The notes under the pieces were generated by a model. That model saw only the letters and a list, made by a program, of their open reading frames with translations. It ran no database searches and was not told the origin of the DNA. This document shows positions 26,251 through 33,482 of a stretch of 49,400 bases of DNA, in pieces (positions within the stretch are counted from its first letter, which is position 1; every line of letters begins with the position of its first letter). Source of the stretch: Candidatus Gastranaerophilales bacterium (GTDB lineage Bacteria; Cyanobacteriota; Vampirovibrionia; Gastranaerophilales; Gastranaerophilaceae); NCBI GenBank assembly GCA_944325565.1, contig CALVAT010000004.1, positions 1 through 49,400 on the forward strand, in the 5' to 3' direction. The translations under genes and the position numbers were made by a program.

Positions 26251-26964
26251 TTATTTTGACGGCTTACCCTCCGGTAGAAGCCTGTAACCTCCGCCATAAA
26301 TTGTTTCTATATACTCTTTTCCGTCTGAAACTTTTTTGATTTTCGTTCTCAGGTGTCTTATGTGAACACGAATGGTTTCGACATCGTCTTCAGGTGCATA
26401 TCCCCAGATATCTTGCAAAAGTTTGCCTGAAGAAACCATACAGTCGTGGTTTTGTACAAGCAGATTTAATATGTCGTATTCAATGGGAGTAAGTTTGGCA
26501 ATTTTATCTTTTATTTTTACGCTGTATGTTTCAGGCAGCAGAGTTATATCTCCAATTGTTAAAATTTCTTTTGTTGCAAGAGATTCAGGGATTGCATGTA
26601 CTCTCTTTAACAGAGCACGCACACGGACTTTTAACTCTTCCATTTCAAAAGGTTTTACGAGATAATCATCAACTCCTATGTCAAATCCTTTTACTTTATC
26701 TTCAAGCATATTAAGAGCAGTCAGCATAAGTATGGGAATATCTTTTGTTGACGGATTTTCTCTGACTCTTTTGGCAACAGTGTATCCGTCTACATCAGGC
26801 ATCATAACATCTAGTATGATTAAATCTGGCAATTCCTGTTTTGCAAGCGTAAATCCTTGAATACCGTCAAAGGCTGTGATAACCTCGTATCCAAAAATTT
26901 CTAAATTAACTTTTATCAGTTCGTTTATTGCAGTGTCGTCATCTACTACCAAAATTTTGCTCAT
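26251..26964 (-). CDS. rpaA: RpaA-like OmpR-family response regulator
   Basis: A 237-residue receiver plus winged-helix regulator. The phosphoacceptor is D52 (LDVMMPDVDG), with the acidic pocket at DDD (8-10) and the conserved Lys in VKPF. The DNA-binding domain has the segment WGY-x-PEDDVETIRVHIRHLR, which closely matches cyanobacterial RpaA, the output regulator of the circadian clock partner kinase SasA. No kinase or kai gene is in the window, so its input here is unknown. AAGGTG precedes the ATG. Assignment as RpaA is from remembered family sequence and should be treated as probable. Confidence 0.8.
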   Translation of the reverse strand: MSKILVVDDDTAINELIKVNLEIFGYEVITAFDGIQGFTLAKQELPDLIILDVMMPDVDGYTVAKRVRENPSTKDIPILMLTALNMLEDKVKGFDIGVDDYLVKPFEMEELKVRVRALLKRVHAIPESLATKEILTIGDITLLPETYSVKIKDKIAKLTPIEYDILNLLVQNHDCMVSSGKLLQDIWGYAPEDDVETIRVHIRHLRTKIKKVSDGKEYIETIYGGGYRLLPEGKPSK

Positions 26965-27170
26965 AATTCACCTTATTAGCTGAAAACTCAATTATCTGCA
27001 GGTTTTATCTATTTGTATAATAAACAAAAATATAAATATATTCTATTATGTTTAGAAAGATTAAGATATTTTACCAAAATTGGCAAAAATAAAAATTTTA
27101 GTATTTTTGTAGTATTATGATATTTATTGTAAAAAGTACACTGAAAGTGTTAGAAAAGGAGATAAATGAA

Positions 27171-27617
27171 TTGACTAAATCTATGACAGCTTCTAACGTT
27201 TATCACGTTGATACAAAAGCTAAGTATCTTGGACAGCACGTTTTGGCTGAATTTTTTGAATGCGACCCTAATATTTTGAACAATGCGCAAAAGGTCGAAA
27301 GTCTTATGATTGATGCAGCTCTTGAGTGTGGTGCAACAATCGTTCAAAAATGTTTTCATATGTTTAGTCCGCATGGTGTAAGCGGTGTTGTAATTATTTC
27401 GGAAAGTCATCTGGCTATTCACACTTGGCCTGAACTCGGTTATGCAGCTGTTGATTTGTTTACCTGCGGTGACAAATGTGACCCTAAAGTTGCATATGAG
27501 TTTCTTAAGAATGCTTTCCATTCGACAAAAGCATCTTTCTCTGAATTAAAAAGAGGAAAAATTGATGCTGCTTGCCATGTTTCAGAAACTCCTTTTGAAA
27601 TTGCAAGTCAGTTTTAA
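27171..27617 (+). CDS. speD: S-adenosylmethionine decarboxylase proenzyme
   Basis: Makes decarboxylated SAM, the aminopropyl donor for spermidine. The class 1B signature ESHLAIHTWPE is present; its Ser becomes the pyruvoyl group after self-cleavage, and the following FTCG holds the catalytic Cys. TTG 27171 is the likely start: AAGGAG lies 9 nt before it, while in-frame ATG 27117 has no ribosome site. This gives 148 residues, slightly longer than typical. A three-codon mini-ORF (ATG AAT TGA, 27166-27174) overlaps the start. SpeE is not in the window; mtnP at 21991 would recycle the by-product. Confidence 0.9.
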   Translation: MTKSMTASNVYHVDTKAKYLGQHVLAEFFECDPNILNNAQKVESLMIDAALECGATIVQKCFHMFSPHGVSGVVIISESHLAIHTWPELGYAAVDLFTCGDKCDPKVAYEFLKNAFHSTKASFSELKRGKIDAACHVSETPFEIASQF

Positions 27618-27647
27618 TTGAATAAAATATATTTAAAAACCTTAATA

Positions 27648-27687
27648 AAAACCCGATGTCAGCGTTGACATCGGGTTTTGTTTGGGT
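27648..27687 (+). terminator. Intrinsic terminator after speD
   Basis: AAAACCCGATGTCA (27648-27661) pairs perfectly with 27666-27679 across a GCGT loop, a 14-bp stem. T-rich sequence follows with interruptions (GTTTGGGTTTT). Confidence 0.85.
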
Positions 27688-27754
27688 TTTCATATAATTG
27701 TATCCCTATCGGGAGTACAGATTTGTGCTGAATTCTGATTTTCGAAACGGATAT

Positions 27755-27783
27755 GACGCACGGAGCGTCGTTGCAAACTCCGT
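27755..27783 (+). promoter_or_regulatory. Two mutually exclusive hairpins in the rpsL leader
   Basis: GACGC (27755-27759) can pair with GCGTC (27765-27769), or ACGGAG (27760-27765) can pair with CTCCGT (27778-27783). The two share bases and cannot form together. The element lies 70-100 nt before rpsL, where ribosomal-protein autoregulation is common. A -10-like TATAAT is at 27693-27698 without a good -35. Confidence 0.35.
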
Positions 27784-27853
27784 AATAATAGGCTAAGGTG
27801 TGTTTGCCTGACCTGAATTAACAATTATTAAAATTTATATACAAGGAGAAATC

Positions 27854-28237
27854 ATGCCAACAATTGCACAATTGGTAAGAAAAGAACGTAAAAAATTAGT
27901 TGATAAAACTAAATCACCGGCTCTTACAAACTGCCCTCAAAGACGCGGCGTTTGCACAAGAGTTTATACAACTACACCGAAAAAACCTAACTCTGCTTTG
28001 AGAAAAGTCGCAAGGGTTAGATTGACTAACGGTTTTGAAGTTACATCTTATATTCCTGGTATCGGACACAACCTTCAGGAACACAGTGTTGTTCTCATTA
28101 GAGGCGGCAGGGTTAAAGACCTTCCTGGTGTTAGATATCACATCGTAAGAGGCACTCTGGATACTGCCGGCGTTGCTAACAGAGCACAGAGCAGATCTAA
28201 ATATGGTGCTAAAAAAGCTAAAGCAGCTAAGAAGTAA
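27854..28237 (+). CDS. rpsL: 30S ribosomal protein S12
   Basis: The 127-residue S12 protein of the decoding centre. The hallmark segments [11 protein letters not shown] and [12 protein letters not shown] are intact. The Lys residues in both are those whose replacement gives streptomycin resistance in other bacteria, so the protein looks wild type. ACAAGGAG lies 7 nt before the ATG. It is first in a short str-type operon with rpsG, 68 bp downstream. Confidence 0.98.
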   Translation: MPTIAQLVRKERKKLVDKTKSPALTNCPQRRGVCTRVYTTTPKKPNSALRKVARVRLTNGFEVTSYIPGIGHNLQEHSVVLIRGGRVKDLPGVRYHIVRGTLDTAGVANRAQSRSKYGAKKAKAAKK

Positions 28238-28305
28238 TGGCTTAGTTCGTTTTTCTTAACGGACATAATCCAGTAAGTTAACTAAAAAGAAAAGGAATTA
28301 TAAAG

Positions 28306-28776
28306 ATGTCAAGAAGAAATAAACCACCAAAACGTATTCCGGCACCTGATGCAATATACAACAGTGTCGATATCGCTAAATTCATTAACAGATTGATGAG
28401 ACGCGGTAAAAAATCCATTGCAGAAAAAATCTTCTATGGAACAATGGAAGCTATTAAAGAAAGAACTAAAGAAGATCCTATCGAAATATTCAACAAAGCT
28501 TTTGCTAACACAACACCGCTTTTGGAAGTTAAAGCCAGAAGAATCGGTGGTTCTACATATCAGGTACCTGTAGAAGTTAAACCTGATAGAGGCAAGGGAC
28601 TTGCTGCTATATGGATGATTGATGCTGCTAAGAAAAGACATGGCAAATCAATGAAAGATAAATTAACTGCCGAGTTGATCGATGCATCAAACGGACAGGG
28701 TGCTGCTTGCAAAAAACGTGAAGATACTCACAAAATGGCTGAAGCAAATAAAGCTTTTGCTCACTACAGATATTAA
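28306..28776 (+). CDS. rpsG: 30S ribosomal protein S7
   Basis: The 156-residue S7 protein that nucleates assembly of the 30S head. RRNKPPKR start, LMRRGKKSIAEKI and the AHYRY C-terminus are typical. AAAGGAA precedes the ATG. In photosynthetic cyanobacteria fusA, tuf and rpsJ usually follow; here a strong terminator begins 29 bp after the stop, so the operon is split. Confidence 0.98.
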   Translation: MSRRNKPPKRIPAPDAIYNSVDIAKFINRLMRRGKKSIAEKIFYGTMEAIKERTKEDPIEIFNKAFANTTPLLEVKARRIGGSTYQVPVEVKPDRGKGLAAIWMIDAAKKRHGKSMKDKLTAELIDASNGQGAACKKREDTHKMAEANKAFAHYRY

Positions 28777-28804
28777 TATTTTGCAAGACAATAATAAATT
28801 AGCT

Positions 28805-28847
28805 GAAATTCCTGAATTAATACTTAATTCAGGAATTTCTATTTTTT
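28805..28847 (+). terminator. Intrinsic terminator after rpsG
   Basis: A perfect 15-bp stem: 28805-28819 (GAAATTCCTGAATTA) with 28825-28839, 5-nt loop, followed by TATTTTTT. It closes the rpsL-rpsG operon. Confidence 0.9.
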
Positions 28848-28988
28848 ATCTTTATATACAGAAATTAATTAATACAAATAATTACATAAAATATCATCAT
28901 TATATGTAGTGTTAATATTTTGTTACAATCAAATTTTTATGTATTTAGTATATACAAATTTAAAAATAGCTGCTTGAAATGCAAAAAA

Positions 28989-29033
28989 GTATATACTCTT
29001 TTTGTTTTTTTGACATATTTCTTAATATTTTAA
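28989..29033 (+). promoter_or_regulatory. Two-box intergenic element, copy B
   Basis: GTATATACT, 17 bp, ATATTTCTTAA and ATTTTAA, in the same order and spacing as 8839-8883 (36 of 45 bases identical). AGGCAATT follows 20 bp later. Here it precedes a gene-free stretch that ends in a terminator, so it may drive a small RNA. Confidence 0.45.
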
Positions 29034-29084
29034 TTTTTTACATGACTCTTGGGAGGCAATTATTTCTTTTTTATATACTTTATA

Positions 29085-29213
29085 TAAATACAAGAGATAA
29101 ATAAAAACTAAAAAGCAAAACAGACTAATAGATTATAATAAACTTAAAACATATAAGGAACGGGAAAAATAGGTATTTAAAACACGAGGCTATATAAAAA
29201 GCCTCTTTTTTTT
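29085..29213 (+). ncRNA. Candidate small RNA between rpsG and the CHAP gene
   Basis: The 500-bp gap 28777-29276 has no convincing ORF but holds a promoter-like pair (TTGGGA, 17 bp, TATATA, about 29049-29077) and a clear terminator at 29186-29213. A transcript of roughly 125 nt is implied; its 5' end is uncertain. It contains TAGATTATA and, nearby, ACATATAA, a pair of short motifs also found in the 35150 candidate RNA. No known RNA family was recognised. Confidence 0.35.
29186..29213 (+). terminator. Intrinsic terminator of the 29085 candidate RNA
   Basis: GAGGCT (29186-29191) pairs with AGCCTC (29200-29205), then eight T residues. No plus-strand gene lies between the rpsG terminator and this one, so it must end another transcript. 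A second hairpin, TTTTGTATA with TATACAAAA, overlaps the T-run on its downstream side. Confidence 0.75.
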
Positions 29214-29276
29214 GTATAAAATTTTACAGTATACAAAATAGTATTACTTGCTTTTAGCAATTGAATGAAAAGAATA

Positions 29277-29993
29277 TTATGCAGATACAGGTACAAATAC
29301 TTTCATGTCGCTTGAATATTTTGGATTAGTGTTTACAAAGTCGCTTGCGGCTTTTCCATCACCAAGTGTAATTTCTATATGGCCATATTGGCTGCTGTAT
29401 CCTGCTGAGCCTCTTGGATAAACAAGTATACAGCCGGCAGGTAAGCTCGCAAGTTCATTTTGTGAAACTTTAACTTCTTTGAAGTTCGGATTGTTTCTTA
29501 AGTTGTTTTCCATCTGGTATGCATGCCCGCGTGTGATAGATATTCCCGAAGCTTCAATTGCGTCACTAACAAATTCTGCACATCTTTTTTGCGAGCGTGC
29601 CCCTGCGTGAGATTTTGCATTTTGTGCAAGTTTTTTGGCTGCGTTTGCATCGTAATTTACGTCACTTAAACTTGCTGTTGGAGTTGTGTTCCAGTTGAAG
29701 TTTGAGTTAAAAAACATTTGTTGAAATTGATTGAATTGATTTTTGCAATTTTGAATAGTTGTATTATACATATCTATCAACATACCAAAATCGATTTGTG
29801 GCATTTCAAAATTAAATGATGGGTATGATGGCATAGTAGGGAAAAAGCTGTCCATTGCCATATATGTTCCTGGCATATAACTAGAAAAATCGAATAGTGG
29901 TGTAGTCGGCATTAACATTGTATCTGTAAACATATTGTTAATACCAGTGTCTAAATATGTTGCGCCGTTCAATTTTATACCGTCTATTGTCAC
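29277..29993 (-). CDS. CHAP/NlpC-like amidase-domain protein
   Basis: A 238-residue protein whose C-terminal half (about 115-238) resembles a CHAP or NlpC/P60-type Cys peptidase/amidase. Candidate catalytic Cys138 lies at the start of a helix (KRCAEFVSDAI) and His205 in a strand (YGHIEI), separated by a Gly/Pro segment (LPAGCILVYPRG), the usual layout. The N-terminal 100 residues are Met/Phe/Pro/Asn-rich and unusual, with no signal peptide, so export would need another route or the protein may act inside. It starts with GTG, GGGAG about 7 nt upstream. Peptidoglycan is the expected substrate by family, not shown here. Confidence 0.7.
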   Translation of the reverse strand: MTIDGIKLNGATYLDTGINNMFTDTMLMPTTPLFDFSSYMPGTYMAMDSFFPTMPSYPSFNFEMPQIDFGMLIDMYNTTIQNCKNQFNQFQQMFFNSNFNWNTTPTASLSDVNYDANAAKKLAQNAKSHAGARSQKRCAEFVSDAIEASGISITRGHAYQMENNLRNNPNFKEVKVSQNELASLPAGCILVYPRGSAGYSSQYGHIEITLGDGKAASDFVNTNPKYSSDMKVFVPVSA

Positions 29994-30038
29994 AATTTTC
30001 TCCCAAATAATATCCCTTATATTAATAAAGTAATTTTG

Positions 30039-30067
30039 TTGTAAAATATTGCTAAAAATGCGATAAT
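30039..30067 (+). promoter_or_regulatory. Sigma70-type promoter of the outer-membrane protein gene
   Basis: TTGTAA (30039-30044), 17 bp, GATAAT (30062-30067), about 56 bp before the ATG at 30123. Confidence 0.6.
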
Positions 30068-30122
30068 GTTAAAATATATTAAGTAAAAACAAACGTGAGT
30101 ATGCGTGTTATTGTTGATTAAT

Positions 30123-31121
30123 ATGAATAAAATAAAATTTTTGTTATTAATATTTTTATTTTGTTCAACTTTTGTTTGTCCAGTATATGCACTGGAGCTT
30201 GCAGAACCTGTTGAAATGGAGCCTGTTGGGCAAAATTCATTTGAACAACCTGCGGAAAATGTTCAACTAGACAGTGATATGTTTGCCCCTATAGATTTAG
30301 ATTTGACAGATTATACATATTTGAATAAAGAAAAGAATAAGAAATTTGAGTTATCTGCAACAAAAGAGGGCGAACCTGCTTATGTAAAAAATACCGGCCA
30401 AATTTGGGACGAAGACATGTTGTTTCGTTACAATTTTTACGCAGATGAAGACAATTTGAGAGTACTGCCGAGCTATGGTTCTTTGAATAGCTATGTAAGT
30501 CAGAAACTTGATGACAATACAACTGTCATGATAGGTCAGGATGGTATATCTTCAATTAATGGTGATACAGTTAACTTTGCTTATGCAAATAGCTCCTACT
30601 ACAGCAGCGGTGCAAGAATCGATGGTAGTGCAAAGAATTTTAACTATTCTGTAGGTGCTTTTACTGAAACTGATACACTAAATCAGCAACTTGCTGCAAT
30701 AGTTTCCACAAAACCTAGAAGTATAATGAATACAAAGGGAAAATTCTATGTTGGCGGCGGTGTATTTTCTAATTTAATGGACGATGTTAATAAGAATACA
30801 ACCGGTGTTTTTGCACAGTACAATAATGATAAATGGTCGTTTGGTACCCAGCTTGCGCGTTCTCAATATACTAAAAGCGGGTATGATGATTCAAATAGTT
30901 TGCATTTTCTTACTCAATACAAGGTTAATGATCATTTATCATTAAAGAATAAAATTGTTAATAACTTTGACGTTGATGAGATTCAAGGTGAAATAGGCGT
31001 AGTTTACAAGCCGCTAAGCGATACTGATAGACTTCAGTTTGAGCTTACAGCGGCCAATTATCAATCACAAAATGTTATTACAAGACAGAGATTGAAATTT
31101 ACAACCTCGTTTAAATTCTAA
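30123..31121 (+). CDS. Probable outer-membrane beta-barrel protein
   Basis: ATG 30123 begins a classical signal peptide (MNKIKF, a Leu/Ile/Phe core, then a cleavage region near VYAL); the open frame extends six codons upstream from a TTG but this would spoil the signal. The 332-residue precursor is acidic after the signal. From about residue 105 it alternates hydrophobic and polar strands with Tyr/Phe/Asn turns, ending in the barrel-like sequence FTTSFKF with terminal Phe. This fits an outer-membrane protein of unknown type. It overlaps the end of hisS (convergent) by 11 bp. Ribosome site is weak. Confidence 0.7.
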   Translation: MNKIKFLLLIFLFCSTFVCPVYALELAEPVEMEPVGQNSFEQPAENVQLDSDMFAPIDLDLTDYTYLNKEKNKKFELSATKEGEPAYVKNTGQIWDEDMLFRYNFYADEDNLRVLPSYGSLNSYVSQKLDDNTTVMIGQDGISSINGDTVNFAYANSSYYSSGARIDGSAKNFNYSVGAFTETDTLNQQLAAIVSTKPRSIMNTKGKFYVGGGVFSNLMDDVNKNTTGVFAQYNNDKWSFGTQLARSQYTKSGYDDSNSLHFLTQYKVNDHLSLKNKIVNNFDVDEIQGEIGVVYKPLSDTDRLQFELTAANYQSQNVITRQRLKFTTSFKF

Positions 31122-32343
31122 TATGTTTTAGATATTCATTTCTTGAAACATTAACTTGCTCAGAAGTATCGAGATTTTTTATTGTGACTGTATTTGATTT
31201 AATTTCGTCATCCATTAAGATAACCGCATATTTGGCTGTTTTTGCTGCTTTATCAAGCTGTTTTTTGAATTTTTTATTTGCATAATCAAATTCAGCACTA
31301 AATCCGTTATCTCTGAGTTCTTCAACAAGTTTTAAAGCAGCTGTTGTATCTTCAGAAATCACAAAGGTATTAAGCTTTTCTGAATCAACTTGAGGGATTA
31401 AAGAATTTAGCCTTTCCATCCCCATTGCCCATCCTACAGCAGGAGTCGGGGTGCCGCCCAGAGTTTCAACAAGAGAATCATATCTTCCTCCTCCGCATAC
31501 CGCATTTTGTGAACCGAGATTGTTTGATTTTATCTCAAACACTGTTCTATTGTAATAATCCAATCCTCTGACCAGCTGTTTGTTCCTTTTGTAGGGGATG
31601 TTTAGTGCGCTCAGGTATTCCTGAACTTTGGCAAAATGTTGTGCGCATTCTTCACAAATGAAGTCGCCCAGAATGATTTTTTGAATTTTTTCTTGCTCAA
31701 ATATTTTTTTACAGGACTCAACTTTGCAATCAAGAATCCTTAATGGATTTTTTTCATATCTAAAATTGCAATCCTCGCAAAGTTCGCCTAGATATGGCTT
31801 TAAGACTTCTTTTATTGCTTCTCTGTATTTTTTTCTACATTCAGGACACCCCAGAGAGTTGATTTCGATTTCAAGGTCATTGAGACCGAGTTTGTTCAGA
31901 TATTTTACCGCAAGATTTATAACCTCTGCATCAGCAGAAGGTTCAATAGAGCCGAACATTTCGACGCCAATCTGATGAAATTGTCTTTGACGTCCTGCCT
32001 GCGGTCTTTCATAGCGGAACATCGGGCCTTTGTACCATAGTTTTACCGGCTGAGGTAATCTGTGAAATCCGTGTTCTATATAAGCTCGTACAACACCTGC
32101 TGTATTTTCAGGGCGTAGTGTAAGAGAACGCTCGCTTTTTTCAAATGTGTACATTTCTTTGTTTACTATGTCTGTTGAATCACCGACACCTCTTGCAAAA
32201 AGTTCGGTTGCTTCAAATATAGGTGTTCTGATTTCTTTAAAATTTGCTTTTGAAAATACTTCATAGCCGGCTGCTTCCATTTTTTGCCAGTTTGAAATTT
32301 CCTGAGGAAGAATATCTTTAGTTCCCTTTTGTGCTTGTATCAA
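31111..32343 (-). CDS. hisS: Histidyl-tRNA synthetase
   Basis: Charges tRNA-His. A 410-residue class II synthetase: GTKDILP start, motif 2 FRYERPQAGRQRQFHQ near 112-127, His-specific GLDYYNRT near 264 and motif 3 AVGWAMGMERL near 306, then an anticodon-binding domain. A Cys-rich insertion at about 165-240 (CPEC, CEDC, CKVESC, CEEC) could bind zinc and occurs in many bacterial HisRS. Convergent overlap with the outer-membrane protein gene is 11 bp. Confidence 0.96.
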   Translation of the reverse strand: MIQAQKGTKDILPQEISNWQKMEAAGYEVFSKANFKEIRTPIFEATELFARGVGDSTDIVNKEMYTFEKSERSLTLRPENTAGVVRAYIEHGFHRLPQPVKLWYKGPMFRYERPQAGRQRQFHQIGVEMFGSIEPSADAEVINLAVKYLNKLGLNDLEIEINSLGCPECRKKYREAIKEVLKPYLGELCEDCNFRYEKNPLRILDCKVESCKKIFEQEKIQKIILGDFICEECAQHFAKVQEYLSALNIPYKRNKQLVRGLDYYNRTVFEIKSNNLGSQNAVCGGGRYDSLVETLGGTPTPAVGWAMGMERLNSLIPQVDSEKLNTFVISEDTTAALKLVEELRDNGFSAEFDYANKKFKKQLDKAAKTAKYAVILMDDEIKSNTVTIKNLDTSEQVNVSRNEYLKHIRI

Positions 32344-32448
32344 TTTTTACCTCGCCTTCTCAATTTGATTATATATTAAACATGGCTATTTCAATATATT
32401 AAAATTTATAGTAAAATCACAGTGGTATTATCAAAAAACGAGGTTAAT

Positions 32449-33480
32449 ATGGATATAAAAAGTTCTTTAACGCCAAAGAATATTTGTTTTACTCTTCTGG
32501 TGTTATTTATAATATTTCTGATTGTCAAAATGACGGACATTGCTCTGTTGTTATTTTGCAGCTATGTAATATCCTCTGCTATAAACCCGTTTGTTGATAA
32601 ATTATCGGAAAAAATGCCAAGAGGCGTTGCTACTACACTAATGATAGTAATTATATTGCTTGTTACTCTCGGAGTATTGACGCCTATTGTAATTATGTCG
32701 GTAAGTGAAATTTCTGATTTTATGAATCATTTGCCGCAGCAAATAGAAAAACTGCAAAATTTTATTTTAAATTTTAAAATAGCAGGACAAGGAATAGCGC
32801 AGTATTTGAATATAGACACTCTTTTAAATAATTCGTCAACAATTGCAAAAGAAGTTATAAATAAGTCTATAAATGTAACTGTTGGCTTTGTTGGTTTGCT
32901 TACTGTTCTTGTTACAATTGGCATTATTGTTTATTTTCTTTCAAATGACAGAGAAGAAATCAAAAAATTCTGTTTGAAGTTATTTCCCTATAATCTTCGT
33001 CCTAGAGCCTCACAGGTTATCGATGATTTAGAAACAAAGGTTGGGGGGTATGTTACAGCCCAGCTTTTATCGATTTCAATAGTAGGTATTGTTGTTGCTC
33101 TTGTATTGCTTGTTATGAAGGTAGAATATGCTGTCTTTCTCGGTTTTATCTCTGCAATACTGGATCTGGTACCGGTTGTTGGTCCTATTATTTCCGGTAT
33201 ATTGATATTGCTTGTTGCATTTCCGAAGGGCTGGATTGTTTGTACAATAGCTATATTCTCTTTGCTGTTGGGGCAATTCCTTGAAAATAACTGGGCAAAA
33301 CCTTATTTCTTTTCAAAATATATGGATTTACATCCGCTTGTTGTAATATTTTCATTTGTAGTTGCTGCAAAATTTTTGGGAGTTATAGGTGTGCTTATTG
33401 CACCTGCTATAGCTGCTGTTGTTGTAACACTGTTTGAGGAAATATATGTTAAAACAATGAACGACGGAAAAGAGGAGTAA
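32449..33480 (+). CDS. AI-2E family (PerM/TqsA-like) membrane protein
   Basis: ATG 32449 has CGAGG 6 nt upstream and is preferred over the earlier in-frame GTG 32422. The 343-residue product has about eight hydrophobic segments and the family pattern: paired N-terminal helices, a long amphipathic region (about 75-140), then VGGYVTAQLLS, LDLVPVVGPIISG and FLENNWAKPYFF. Members export autoinducer-2 or act as Na+/H+ antiporters; the substrate cannot be told from sequence. It ends 2 bp before the radical SAM gene and probably shares its transcript. Confidence 0.9.
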   Translation: MDIKSSLTPKNICFTLLVLFIIFLIVKMTDIALLLFCSYVISSAINPFVDKLSEKMPRGVATTLMIVIILLVTLGVLTPIVIMSVSEISDFMNHLPQQIEKLQNFILNFKIAGQGIAQYLNIDTLLNNSSTIAKEVINKSINVTVGFVGLLTVLVTIGIIVYFLSNDREEIKKFCLKLFPYNLRPRASQVIDDLETKVGGYVTAQLLSISIVGIVVALVLLVMKVEYAVFLGFISAILDLVPVVGPIISGILILLVAFPKGWIVCTIAIFSLLLGQFLENNWAKPYFFSKYMDLHPLVVIFSFVVAAKFLGVIGVLIAPAIAAVVVTLFEEIYVKTMNDGKEE

Positions 33481-33482
33481 CA

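Noticed and set aside
27665-27698. Consensus TTGACA plus TATAAT as rpsL promoter
   Set aside because: The boxes are 22 bp apart and the TTGACA is part of the speD terminator stem, so the spacing does not fit a sigma70 promoter.
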